A stretch of DNA of 64,000 nt from Argentina anserina (taxonomy: Eukaryota; Streptophyta; Magnoliopsida; Rosales; Rosaceae). Positions 22,791-35,200 of this stretch are shown piece after piece. Position 1 is the stretch's first letter; the number at the start of each line of letters is the position of its first letter. The translations under genes and the position numbers were made by a program. The stretch covers positions 2,852,001 through 2,916,000 of the forward strand of contig NC_065873.1 of assembly GCF_933775445.1 (NCBI RefSeq), given 5' to 3'. The notes below the pieces were generated by a model that did no database searches, had not been told where the DNA came from, and saw nothing but the letters and a program-made list of their open reading frames with translations.

Positions 22791-24861
22791 TCTACAACAA
22801 TTTTGTTTAGAATTTATCAAATAATTTATTTATCGACAACACTTGTAAAAGTAATATTTAGCAAACACAAACCTGTTTTAGTTCAAAGTTAATTTTTTTT
22901 TACATTATAATAGAAGCAGATTTTTAAAAAATTCATAGCAATATATACCAAACTAGCCCTAAGCTAACCAACATAAAGTGTTATGACACTTCAAAAAACC
23001 TAAAATGTTATGACCATTTTCCGTTGACTAGGCATGCGTATACAATTTAATATATGTCAAAAAAAATAATGACGTATACATTTTGTTATTTTGAAGACAT
23101 ATATAATGACTTCAGAATAACAAAAAAAATGGACTTGGCAATCTACGGACCACTAGAACATAAACGGAACACATTCTGACTGTTATGGATGGTACTTTCA
23201 ATTTGGGAAGTACATAGATGTGGCTGAAAACTATATTTCTATAATCTAAATGAGAATAATTGAAGCCCAGAAATTAAAGATGACTCTTTTACAAACCAAA
23301 TAATGGGAATCATATTTATAATACATGACCATGCGTTATTTATTTCTAGCCTCAGCAGGGAAAAGAAGATTAAAAAAGGCTGCCTCATATGTGCATATAA
23401 TGTTTTTTTTTTTGAAATGTCACATATAATGATCATTGTAATACAATTCATTATAATATAATACAGTAACCAATATAATCAAGCCTCGAAGACCTAAAAT
23501 AGTCAAAATTCAAGAGCCAGGTGTCTATTTATCACTGTTTTCTTTAGGTGACACCATGAGGTGGATTTTCCAAGCCAAATAATCCAACCAACATCAGCCA
23601 CCCAAAGAGCAAATAAAAAATTGATAAAGCAAATAAGCAATGATTATTTTGGTACTCAAATAGCTTGAGCTGCTCTTTTCTCACACATTTTTCTAGTAGA
23701 AAAACAAAGAGATATTTTCCAAGTAAGATACTTAAAGGTAAGTAGTGAAAATATATAGAGGATCTAACTGGATTGCAAAATTTTAGATTGAACCCTAACT
23801 AACCCTGAAAACTACAACCTGCATAGACAGCCTATGAACACATAGACACCCTCTAAATCAAAGTTGAAACTATTGAGTTATTTGCATCATTTGAGTCATT
23901 GTGTAGACTCAAATTAAAGTTAAAACTTAAATTAAAGTTTGAGTCTTCTGGTGTACATCGGCCATGCATCATTTGTCTAGACAACAAAAGAAAATGAAAA
24001 AAAAGAAAGCTGACTAAATTGATAGGTATTGAAAAAAAGATACAAATTGCTCTTAAGCTGACTAAGTACAATCAATATTAACAGTTTTGTGAGTTTACGG
24101 TTTCGTCTGTTGCAAAATTTAGTGAACTACTTTAATATGTAGGTGCCAAACTATTGATCCACCAGCTTCCTTCCATACTTGATGGTTCAGCTAAATTGAA
24201 AGCACAGTCCTAAGATCACTCTAAAGCTACTTAGCACTGAAGGTAGTTAACTACATAATCTAGTGACATAACAAATAAGCGCAATTTAAATCATTAATTA
24301 CAACCCTAAACTGGGAATCTTATTAGAATGTATTATCAGTGAAGATATTAATGTGCAAAACCCACATCATGATATTACATCTACAACACTGTTGTAAAAC
24401 ATAAGCATAACTGAAAAGAACTAAATACTCTTTCACTTTCACTTTCACTAAATATTGTTCAACCTGAGCTAAACAGAATTGAACCAAGTCAAAGATATGC
24501 AAAAGTGGAACCACAATCGAACACATTAAGAAAAACCTCATTCTTAGGACTACAGAGCTTGACGATGACTTCTATGTCTACACAACCAAATCGATTGATG
24601 TTTCCAAACACCAAACTATCCATGTATAATCAATTTGGACTTGAGCCTGAGTCCCTGGATTCCACCTCCTACTTGAAATACAATCACATGAAACTTAATG
24701 AAAAAATTGAAACCTAATAAAAGCTGCTGAATGACCTAACATCGGAAGAAAAACGAAAAGCCATATAATTATGAACGAATCAAGAACCCTCACCCAAATT
24801 GAGAAAGATTCGATTCCGGAGAGATAGATGATTACGGAGACAGCAAAAGCCCACAGACGGA
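22791..24861. other. intergenic, no gene seen
   Basis: AT-rich DNA. It could contain introns of the doubtful minus-strand gene at 24862-25083, but no exon was recognised. Confidence 0.35.
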
Positions 24862-25083
24862 TCAATGATGATGGAGGAAAACAAATGGTTGAAACTTGAA
24901 ATTAATCTCTGAATATGGGAACTCACCAACAACGGAAGATTCTTCAGTGTAGGCAGTTCTAATTGAAGTTGTGTTCAATTTGCTGGAAGATTTTGATTTG
25001 AGAGGAAGAGAGAATATGAGAAGAGAGCTGAGAAAAGAAGAGGCCAACACATAAAGCAGAGTAAGAGTCGGCAAGAAGGACAA
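24862..25083 (-). CDS. doubtful small ORF with N-terminal hydrophobic segment
   Basis: A minus-strand frame of 73 codons from ATG at 25083. Residues 5-27 are strongly hydrophobic (TLTLLYVLASSFLSSLLIF), like a signal peptide or anchor, followed by a serine/lysine-rich stretch. A good donor (GTGAGT, minus strand at 24921-24926) follows codon 52, so it may be the first exon (24927-25083) of a longer gene whose next exon I could not find. No family recognised. It could equally be a chance frame. Confidence 0.22.
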   Translation of the reverse strand: MSFLPTLTLLYVLASSFLSSLLIFSLPLKSKSSSKLNTTSIRTAYTEESSVVGEFPYSEINFKFQPFVFLHHH

Positions 25084-25750
25084 ATATGATAATAACTCAT
25101 ATGATGACAGTCATGTAAATTACCTGGAAAGCAAGGGCTATTTGCCAAACTCTTATGAACAGTACTACCACCTATAGCGTGTCTAATATATAGTAAATTA
25201 GCTAAAAGTATAAAACCTAACCTATCGGTAAAGATCAGTATATCTATATATTAGTGTGTACTTAGTCCATACTAATATATAAGTAGTCCCCAACGTTTCA
25301 GGAAAAAAAAAAAGTCCCCATACTAATCTCCTACTTACTGTTCATTCTAAAAAAACATAAAAAATCTACTACTCACTGTCCCTAGAACTTTAAGAGTAAG
25401 TGAATAACCCAGACGTATATATGAATTATGAAAAACTGGTTTTGTTAAATGTAAAGCCTCCTTCATAAAAGAATTTGGACTAATAAAATAGACTGCCTAC
25501 TATTTGGCTTACCAAAACCCAGGTTTTTAGCCTCGCCAAATTTTCTTCTTGGAATAATATGGAAGCTTTGGAAAGTAATGGACCTATGGTGGTAGGAGCT
25601 AGCTTTTAGGCTAAATTTGAGTTTTTGGCTTACCATGGGAGATGCTTAATGCTGAACGACCCAACTTATTGATTATACCGACTTCTATTTTTACTATCCG
25701 ATCCTAATCAATTGCATGCTTGTATCTAATTTAGTACTCTAAATAATTAA
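25084..25750. other. intergenic, no gene seen
   Basis: AT-rich DNA up to the target duplication of the copia element. Confidence 0.4.
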
Positions 25751-25755
25751 CAAGT

Positions 25756-25939
25756 TGTTTCAGGATGAAATAATTGTGTATTATTGAATGATATGGGGGC
25801 CTATATATAGGCATTACAAAACCACAATCCCGTAGGATTCGGAGTCCTAATCTATTACGGAGATGCTAATCTATCTCTTAACAGGAAACCTATTAGGCTA
25901 AGACACACACAAGGATAGAATAGTAATTCTCCCGGAACA
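25756..25939 (-). repeat. 3-prime LTR of the copia element
   Basis: 184 bp, from TGTTTCAGG to CGGAACA on the plus strand. It differs from the other LTR at about eight positions by eye. Confidence 0.85.
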
Positions 25940-27267
25940 CTCCCCCTTGTGTCGCATGCTTAGGTTGCATGGTGCACACATCGTTGCCTCGGTAAAAACC
26001 TTGTCAAGCAAAATAAAAACCTCTTGAGTAAAAACAAAAGCTTGATCGAAGGGAAAAAGAGCACAACGCACCGCCTGCATTTGATAGCATCATGTGAGAT
26101 AGACTCCCCCTGATTAGTGCCATAATCATGGAGTACAAAGAACAACGTATACAATGTTCATTACATGCTTCTCAAATGTAGTCTTGGGCCAATGATTAAT
26201 CATTAATCTAGCCACACATCTTTAGATCATATATGCTATACTTAGCCAAACTTAGATCTTAAGAAACAAGATTGCATAACAACTCAAAACAAGAGTTTGC
26301 AATGAAGATCAGATTCTCGGATAGAATGACATTCACTCACTTAAACGGCCATAACTTCTTCGTCAAAATAGGTATCAGCAAACTGTAAAATGTTCTAAAA
26401 AGTAGACACCCGTGGCTTTCCAGTGACATAAGGTTCACAACCTAATCCGATCGGAGTAGTTCACAGTGCTCTGTCGAAATTGACTGACTTGCAAATTTCC
26501 GGACAGAACTGTCCTACTTTGCTAAAACGGCCATAACTCACTCAATATGATAGCTATGAACAAATGGTTGGTGTCCTTGGAAAGTAGACATATAGACCTT
26601 TCCAAGGGTACTAATTTCACCATATTTCATCAAGCGAGCTGTCTTGTAGGTCTCGTTGAAGTTGACCTACGAAACTGGACAGATTCTGATTTGTCACATT
26701 CAATGTGTCTTTCGCAAAAAGAATGGGGGAATGGACCAATGAAGGACTGATTTTAGTCCGAAGCGGAACCGTACGTATCCTTTACGCTACCAGTGTCGAC
26801 TGCTACACCAAGGCGTACGTTGATGTTGCTGGAGCTGCTGGCGGCGTTGGTGTGGATAGGATTTGTGTTGGTTCACTAAGTGTAGAACTAAACCCATGTC
26901 AAAGAAGCAATGCAAGTCCAATGACAATTCATAGGCGCAGAGTTAATCACGTCATAATGAAAGTAATAGTGTCCCAACAACACTTACATATATGAATCTA
27001 TAGCTCATTGAATTTCTTCATCATCTTTACTTAGACGGAATAGAGAATCAAGAATTAGCTTTCATATGAACACATATGGGTATGAGTTCTTGCAACCGAT
27101 TGTACTACGTTCTCTCGAACGTCGCAATCTGATTACATAAGCTCTCCGTGGTCTGGAGGCATTTAAAGTCCCTCGGGCACTCTCATATCTGCGTCAAGAT
27201 CCCTTTACAGATATTCTATGACCACTATCATATGCTGCAAATCAGTTTTCATGGACACTACTACTGA

Positions 27268-27340
27268 TCAAGTAGCGGAAAGCAATTATGTCCAAAACGA
27301 GAGAATATAACTCATCGTAGTCAATACTAGGATAATGAGA
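27268..27340 (-). pseudogene. copia reverse transcriptase fragment
   Basis: The minus strand reads GIDYDELYSLVLDIIAFRYLI, close to the start of the copia reverse transcriptase block where a Y-(S/T)-x-V-x-x-x-x-x-(I/V)-R pattern is usual. The neighbouring sequence is too decayed to follow. Confidence 0.6.
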
Positions 27341-28261
27341 CAATGTTTGCGCCATAAGTCCTGCATATGTCGCATGACTTCATCTTTCTCATTACACTTA
27401 CGAACAACGATCAACATAACAAGTCTAGTTCAGCCTGTATTGATTCTTTCCACTTCGGTCAAGTTGCTCATCGTTGATACTTAACAACGGAATAAGAGCA
27501 TAAGCGAATACATCATCAATCATGGGAGATCAATCCATTAAACACACGCACGCGCTGTATATGATCAATTTGTGAGATTTCTATTCTTCTCTAACATCAA
27601 CAAAATGAGTCTGTAGCGTCCCACAGAAACTTAGTTGATATACATGTTTAGAGAATATCTCTTGATGATGGGCGAAATACTTGTGCCTACGCATCTCGCT
27701 TCTTTCTGGTTTTGATTCCAGAGAATAATGGTCTCCCCCTCATCTAGGTATGAGCTAAGACCGAAGCTATGACCCTTACTAGTCCATCTTTGCGTTTGCC
27801 ACCCTTGTTTTGTGGTGCAATACCACGGGCGTCGACAATACCACAGCGTACGATGGTGCCATCACCGGCTTCCTTCCCACTGTCAGGGATGGTGCCAACA
27901 GTGCTAGGACCAGGTCATATGAAATTCTCTCATATTCTGAGAGTTCCGACCTTACCGGCACATCACAGCATTTATGTGCGATCTCGTCACTTTCGCAATA
28001 TCGGTAAAGTCATTGAGCATCGAATCTTTGACTTTCTGGAGGTAGATAATGCGTTGCACATTTGCTCACTTTGAGTAGTGCGGGATCTTAATGAGACATA
28101 GTGCCACACCACGTCAATTCCTAGCGTTAAAACCGGAATGGGAGCATTCCATATCTCCTCCTAACGACGGGAAGTATGTCTCATCAAAGTGACCGTCTGC
28201 TAATATCGCAGGATAGAGATCAACGGTTGTAGATTGGAAATAGCGGACAAGTGTTGGTGAT

Positions 28262-28760
28262 TCATAAATCATAACCAACTAGAATACTTAATCGTTTCAA
28301 GTAGACCCATTGAGATAACAACAATAGAGACACATAAACAACTTTAACCAAATAGGCGTTAGTGAAAAGAACGTTGGGACCGTATCCAATGACCATCTGG
28401 TACGCACTAAACGCTTGGCAAGTTGTGGGTCTGAAACGAATAAGTGTCGCTGCATGCAACATCATTACATATCCCCATGCAAAAATCGGTAGGTTAGTAC
28501 CCATAACCAAGTCCGAGCTCTGCTAGATCGTGCAGTGAATGAACATGAGGAATAATATGTTCAACGACGATCCCAGTAGACATGCAAAACAAAATCATCA
28601 AAGTCGTGGGGATGAACTCTCCAACGGTATCCATTCAAATAGATTTGAGAGGATAGGAAGGGTGGTGAGCCCTTAGGATGATGATCATAGCTAAAAACTT
28701 TAGCGAATGCAGCGTTTCTTGTGGAAAGCAAAGCGACGTGTGACCAACGCGTCGATGCTC
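28262..28760 (-). pseudogene. copia integrase fragment
   Basis: The minus strand encodes NLPIFAWGYVMMLHAATLI and RFRPTTCQAFSAYQMVIG, matching the integrase C-terminal part of copia polyproteins (the conserved TNLP-x-x-x-WG pattern with a P-T-x-x-x-x-x-S-P-x-Q-like block). Frame breaks occur on both sides. An adjacent minus frame (28761-29174) is probably further debris of the same polyprotein. Confidence 0.6.
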
Positions 28761-31700
28761 TTAACCTATACCATAAAAATACCGAAAAATGTCTGCATTC
28801 GGTTGGATAGGGTCCACTAATGTCACCTTAAATACTTCGTAAGAATGGAATGTTCTCGGTTGGAGCCTTATCAAATAAGGACTTCCTTGAAATCCAGCAA
28901 AAGAACAAGCTTTGCAAAATGAGCGATGGGCATCAGAGATTGCCATGGAGGTATTAGAAAACACGGGAGGCATCACAAGCTCCTGTGAAGGAGGGGATGC
29001 CGCCACCGACGGCCTAAATGCCATGGAGCCACCGAGAAGGGTAGGCTCGGCCCCATCGTGCATGGCACGGATAGGCACGGCCTCACCGTTTGGAGCACTG
29101 GTGAGGTGATCCTCCAATCGCTTCGTGAACATGAAAAATAGATGATCATGTGAATTGTAAAGAACTCGAATCATCAGATCTTGTTCAAAATGACCAAAAA
29201 AATGATCATGTCAAAACCGAGGAGACAGCAAAACCAAATCCATGATTCAAAGAATCTTGAGTTACATAAAGCTACTGCTGCAGGCAAGCAAAGTTATGTC
29301 CACATGCTAACAAAGCTACTGTCTAAGCTTGAAAAAGGTACTGTCAATGGAATCTGACAGATTTATTCCTCTCCATTCTTAACACAAATATCAAGATGAA
29401 AATCCATCATTGGCATGTATGGCCTTTAAAACGTAGCAAGGCACGAAGATATAGAACACAATCTCTGCACGAGATCCGTAAAACAACTACCTGCGCCGTA
29501 GGACAGTGTGGGTGGTTACGCAATTAGCAAGACACTCGATTTCACGGCGGGACATTCTTAAAATGAATATTAAGAGAGTCAGCGACGCGGTGAACTTCTC
29601 TAGACAATACGCCGTAGGATATTGTAAGAGGGGGGATTGAAACAAATGACAATCCCATCGAATGTATCACATGGCAATAGAAATACATTCTTCAACTTAG
29701 AAGTTGGAAAAACATGGTATTAGAGCAGTTGAATACCAAACAATTAAGGTGGAAAACCATCCATTTGGTGCGGGTGGTCACCAATAATAATAAAATCGTT
29801 TGAGCTATGAAACGACTTGGAGAAAACCGGAAAAGTAACCGGAAAACCATGTCACAATAACTCAAAACCGGGTGAAATTTGGACTGGGAAAACGGGGCAG
29901 TAAAAACTACTGGAAATAGGCCAGAAAAATGACGAGAAAATCGTCGGAAAAACTCGTCAGAAACCGGCGGCACCGATTGCCGGAAAACCCGCCGGCGGCG
30001 GCCGGAACTGGCTGGTATGGAGGCCGAAACTTCAGGTCCGACAGGGGACGCCGGTAGGAACCGGGTGGCGGTGCCGGAAAACGTTCTAGACTCGCCAGAA
30101 AACGTTCCAGAAACGCCGGTAAAACGCCGGAAAACGTTCCAGAAACGCCAGAACAGTAACCGGGAAAAACGACGTCAATTTTGACGTTCCGATGTCCGTT
30201 TTCCAAATTTTAAGGTCCAAAATCACAATGTAGTGCTATTGGGGTCCCATGTAACCCAAAAGCGGCCAATTTAAAAACCACGTGAGTTGTAAACGTTGAT
30301 CATGCATGCTAAGTCAAAGCAAATAAAATTCTCACGAGTCCATCTTGTAAACAAGAAATACGAGAAATTTTATTGAATATGCCAATATTTAATACAACAC
30401 AAGCAAGCTTCCAATTCCAATAGACGACTTAAGCTAAAGTCGAGCAATAATCATGGCAATGCCAACGTCATACTTGAAAAATAGTAAGCAGAAAACATAA
30501 TCAAAATAGATTGACTAATCAAAAGTCCGTAGCAACAAAATCTTGCATATCGGATCGGGCGGAGCCGTAGCCTGAGGCTAAAAAAATGTGCTTACTTGAG
30601 AATGGAAGAATGTTACGTTTCCATCTCCAAAATTCCCTCAAGAAATAGATACATGTGCCAAAAATGGCATACGTTTCTTGGATGTGGAGTATGCATCAAG
30701 ATCAAGTCTGATAATACAACGTCATCGACGTTCATTAAATCACTTGAAGTGTGTCCCATAGAATTCGTTATTTTTGGGATCTTTTGTCAGCAAATAGTGC
30801 TGCTTCAGAGTAATGAATTTCAACTCAAATAAATGAGTACGTAGACCTTGGGATTATCGTTTATAGACATGAGTTTAAGAAAACTCAAACATTCAAATAA
30901 CAGTCGCGATGACGACGCATCCATGAGAAGCGAGGGTTGTATTGGTTTCGAATAATCGAAATATTCAAGTATGTAACCGGAATTAGGAGGATTGTGATGT
31001 ATATGGTCACAAAATAATCGATGCATATCGACGATTCTCATGATCGCACCCAAAACAGCGGTGTACTCAGACAACCACACGAAATCGATTTTTTCCCTTT
31101 AAACAATAACGTGACTCCCCCAGGATCGTCACACGAAAAACGTCGACCAAAAGGGGAATCATATCCCTCTTTGGTCTCATCGGCGTTATAAGAAAGGCCG
31201 GAAAAGAAGACATGAAAAAAGGCTAATAGCGCCCGATAATTTATATATATATGTTCAAAAGCAGCAACTTTAAGAAAAACATACTTGTTGGTCTGCCAAA
31301 TAGACTGCATAGAATTAAAGTGCTCTGCAAATCGATCGTCATGCATGAAGTTGCTTGATGAATTCATTTTCGATCTTCGTCCGATGACATAAAAATCTTG
31401 GGAGGATACGATCGAAATCGTATGTAGATGACAAAAGTATCATCCATCTCGGCATGAATACCATCACCATAGTACGACGAGCAATGATTTTGAGCTATAC
31501 GAGCACGTGAAATATCGTTAGAAATATAAACGTGCCAATGAACATTTAAATAATGAAATAGGAAAAAGGAAAAGGAAAGGAAAATGTAGTATGAAGCCCA
31601 AAGGGCTATTGTGCTCGGCATGCCATAGGCCTAAAAGGGTAGAGAAGACGGGAGTAGCTTCTTTTGAGCGAAGAGTTTGCTTGTGAAGTTCGCGTTTCTT

Positions 31701-31794
31701 GCGTAGATATGTAGTAGGAGCAATTTTGAATCCTTTGATGCATGGTCTTGCGAGGCAAAAAGATGTTTTTACGGAACAAATGCGGAAGAGACCC

Positions 31795-32020
31795 TGCGGG
31801 GCTGCGTGCATAGGTTGCGGGGGCTGCGTGCAGGGGCAGCTGGGGGGTCGTAGGGGCTGCAGGGCAGGATATGCGTGCGGGGCTGCAGGGGGGGTCGCAT
31901 GAGCTGCAGGGCTGCATGCAGGGGTGTTGCAGGGGCAACAGGGTTGCAGGAGCTGCGATGCGGGGCTGTGTGCGGGGCTGCAGAGGTAGCAGCGGGGGAG
32001 GGGGGGCTGCAGCGACGGGA
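31795..32020 (+). repeat. G-rich degenerate repeat in the copia leader
   Basis: A run of degenerate GGGGCTGC units (with GGGGGG tracts) on the plus strand, which is the template side of the minus-strand element just downstream of its 5-prime LTR. It stands out against the AT-rich background and has G-quadruplex potential. Confidence 0.65.
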
Positions 32021-32160
32021 GCAGTAGCTGCGCCGACGAGGAACGTCGACAGGAAGATGTCGGAGGCCGGAGGCGACGGCGGCCGGCGGTGGAGAAGAGA
32101 AGAAAAAAAAAATTCTAGGGCTCTAAAAGTTCAGGATTTTAGGGCATCGTGCTGATAACG

Positions 32161-32344
32161 TGTTTCAGGATGAAATAATTATGCATTATTGAATGATATG
32201 GGGGCCTATATATAGGCATTACAAAACCACAATCCCGTAGGATTCAGAGTCCTAATCTATTACGGAGATGCTAATCTATCTCCTAACATGAAACCTATTA
32301 GGCTAAGGCACACACAAGGATAGAATAGTAATTCTCTCGGAAGA
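32161..32344 (-). repeat. 5-prime LTR of the copia element
   Basis: 184 bp, same length as the copy at 25756 and aligned without gaps. Its plus-strand right end reads CGGAAGA in place of CGGAACA. Confidence 0.85.
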
Positions 32345-32349
32345 CAAGT

Positions 32350-33592
32350 AACATTTTTTCTTAACAATACTGGTAATTAACCTCAATCGCTTCACACCTA
32401 TCTCATCATTTCAAATATGTATTTGATTGCTGGCCGGCTCCACTCATAACTATTGTTGTATGGCTTGACTGTTGTTAACTTGGGTTTCTTGACTAGAGTA
32501 ATTATTCGGTGTACCCGAATCACCACATAATACTGTCATATGGTGTACTCAGTCAATCAAATTACTTTATGGTGTGATAAACATGCACGCAGTGAAAGAA
32601 GAAAATATTATTTAAATATGAGTAATCAATCAAAAACAAACACTGTAAAAATGGATTAATAACATTAAAGAAGTATGCAACGTAGACTATGTAGCGAGTA
32701 CATATAATAATTTCAATTATGTGATAGGTAAACTTTGGGGCCACCATCTGTTCTAAATATCGGATATATCAGTGATATTTAGAAAATGATATGATATCTC
32801 CCATATTGGTTGAATATATCAGTTAACGGTCAAATATCGATCAAACTCTGATTTTTTTATTTCATTTTTCATTTTTTTCAGTTTTTAATATTTATTTTCT
32901 CTCTTTTTAAAAAAAACTTGTATTTTGTTTTTCATTTTTTCATTTATATTTCCAATTTTTATATTTTTATATATATTTTTTAATATATATATAATGAATT
33001 TCGAGCCTAAACAATCATTATTAAATACTTATTTTTATTATTGGGTGTTGTTCGTGTACTTTAATTGTCAAAGATTAAGTATTTATTTTTTTAGTTTACT
33101 TAGTACTATTTTTTTAGTTTATTTGATATATTTTGAAGTATAATTTTATAAATTTTATTAAAAATAAGATATATATCGATATATTCTCAAAATATCTCCG
33201 ATATATCGTTTTACCCCTTAATCGATACGATACCGATAAACAATATTTATATCATTACGGCCACCCACCCAATATGTAAAAAAGAAAAAAAAATATTTAC
33301 AGATAAAAAAAAGTTGACTGTATAATACTTAATGCAGACCTAGTGGTTTTAAGTCAATACAATTTCCTTTTAAAAAAAGTCAAAATACAATTTATACAAA
33401 TATAATTAGCTGATAATAATCTTTATTGTTTGTGATAGCAGAGTAGCTAGAGAGCATGACGCGGATGAATCACAGTCGCTGAAACCCAGATGGCACTTGG
33501 CTAAGTTGTTGATAAGAAGCGTAATATATGAAGGAAACAACAACACAGAACAAGTTCGAAAAGAAGTGGGAGAGAACCAAATTGAGGAAAGA
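32350..33592. other. intergenic; AT-rich relic and UGT upstream region
   Basis: At 32754-33256 there is an AT-rich segment with CGGATATATC near the left and CTCCGATATATCG near the right, possibly a worn transposon. The last 150 bp are the leader of the UGT gene. An in-frame ATG at 33497 would add 32 residues unlike any UGT N-terminus, so it is treated as leader. Confidence 0.45.
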
Positions 33593-35200
33593 ATGGGTTC
33601 TGTGGGATCTGATACTCTTACTCATATCTTTCTTGTGTGTTTCCCAGCACAAGGCCACATAAACCCTATGCTGCGTCTAGGTAAACATCTAGCTGCCAAG
33701 GGTTTCTTGGTCACCTTCTCCACTACTGAAGATTATGGGAACAGGATGAGGAAGGCTAATGGCATCATCGACAACCAACCGACACCGGTCGGAAATGGAT
33801 TTATCAGGTTCGAGTTCTTTGACGACGGGCTTCCTGACCCTGAGGACCCGAGGCGACCTCAGTTGGAGTTCTACATCCCGCTTCTTGAGAAAGTAGGGAA
33901 GGAGTTGGTGGCTGGGATGATAAACAAGCATGGTGAGGAAGGTGGTACAAGAGTTTCGTGCCTTGTGAACAACCCCTTCATTCCTTGGGTTTGTGATGTT
34001 GCTACCGAGCTTAAGATCCCTTGTGCCACGCTTTGGATTCAGTCTTGTGCTGTGTTCTCCGCTTATTACCATTACAACGCCGGGACGGTGGCGTTTCCGA
34101 CTGAAGCTCAACCAGACTTGGATATTCAGTTGCCTAGTATGCCTCTTTTGAAGCATGATGAAATTCCAAGCTTTTTGCACCCTTTTGATTCCTATGCGGT
34201 ATTAGTCTTGAATATTTCTTTCAAGCTAGCTATTAATGATAATATTCCAACTGGAAATCAGTGCATACATGACTATACTTTCTACGATTAATAAGCTAGC
34301 TATTAACTTTGCCTATTTGTTCTATCACGTAATTCATTTTTCGTGTCTAAGATACCGATTGTTGATGAATTTCAGATTCTCGGTAGGGCAATTTTAGGCC
34401 AGTTCAAAAAGTTAACTAAGTCGTCCTACGTATTGATGGACACGATACAAGAACTTGAGCCTGAGATCATTGAGGAAATGTCAAAGGTCTGCATAGTGAA
34501 GCCGCTTGGTCCCTTGTTCAAGATTCCGGAAGCTACCAACAAAACCATTCGCGGTGACCTGATGAAGGCCGATGACTGTCTTGACTGGCTCAGCTCAAAG
34601 CCTCCATCATCAGTTGTTTACATCTCTTTCGGGAGCATTGTGTACCTGAAGCAACAACAAGTAGATGAGATCGCTCATGGTTTGTTGAGCTCTGGGGTCT
34701 CATTTCTATGGGTTATGAGGCCACCGCGCAAAGCAGCCGGTGACGACATGCATGTACTGCCAGAAGGGTTTTTGGAAAGTGTCGGTGATAATGGAAAGTT
34801 GGTGCAATGGAGTCCACAGGAACAAGTATTGGCTCACCCTTCTTTGGCTTGTTTCTTGACTCATTGTGGTTGGAACTCTTCAGTAGAAGCACTGACTTCG
34901 GGAGTACCCGTGGTAACTTTTCCTCAGTGGGGTGACCAAGTGACTAATGCCAAGTACTTGGTCGATGTCTTTGGTGTGGGGCTTAGATTGTGTAGAGGAA
35001 GAGCTGAGAATAGGTTGGTCCTGAGAGATGAGGTTGAGAAGTGCTTGTTGGAGGCGACTACGGGGGAGAAGGCGGTCGAGTTGAAGCAAAATGCTTTGAA
35101 ATGGAAGAAGGTGGCGGAGGAGGCGGTGGCTGAAGGAGGTTCCTCCCAACGCAACCTTCATGATTTTCTAGACGAGATTGCAAGGACTTCTATAGCTTAA
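33593..35200 (+). CDS. UGT84-like UDP-glycosyltransferase with one intron
   Basis: Transfers glucose from UDP-glucose in the cytosol, most likely to the carboxyl group of a phenolic acid, as UGT84 enzymes do. Exons 33593-34198 and 34376-35200 give 476 residues. MGS at the start matches the UGT84 N-terminus. His22 (FPAQGH) is the expected catalytic base. The PSPG box runs from Trp347 (WSPQ) to Gln390 (GDQ), and a final Gln usually goes with glucose as donor. The splice is well supported: removing the intron gives [11 protein letters not shown], which aligns without gaps to [11 protein letters not shown] in the intronless gene at 55808-57613. Without splicing the frame stops at 34291. The substrate is inferred. 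Confidence 0.9.

Larger units (their letters stand above)
25751..32349 (-). mobile_element. decayed Ty1/copia LTR retrotransposon
   Basis: A 6,589-bp element (25756-32344) with two 184-bp LTRs and the 5-bp target duplication CAAGT (25751-25755, 32345-32349). It lies on the minus strand. Next to the right LTR is a primer-binding-site-like CGTTATCAGCACGATGCC, and next to the left LTR is the purine tract ACAAGGGGGAG. Minus-strand relics run integrase (28.2-28.8 kb) then reverse transcriptase (about 27.3 kb), the copia order. All frames are broken by stops, so it cannot move by itself. The many short frames between are debris. Confidence 0.87.

Noticed and set aside
31699..32155. Plus-strand Gly-, Cys- and Arg-rich frames
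   Set aside because: They are translations of the G-rich repeat on the antisense side of the copia element.
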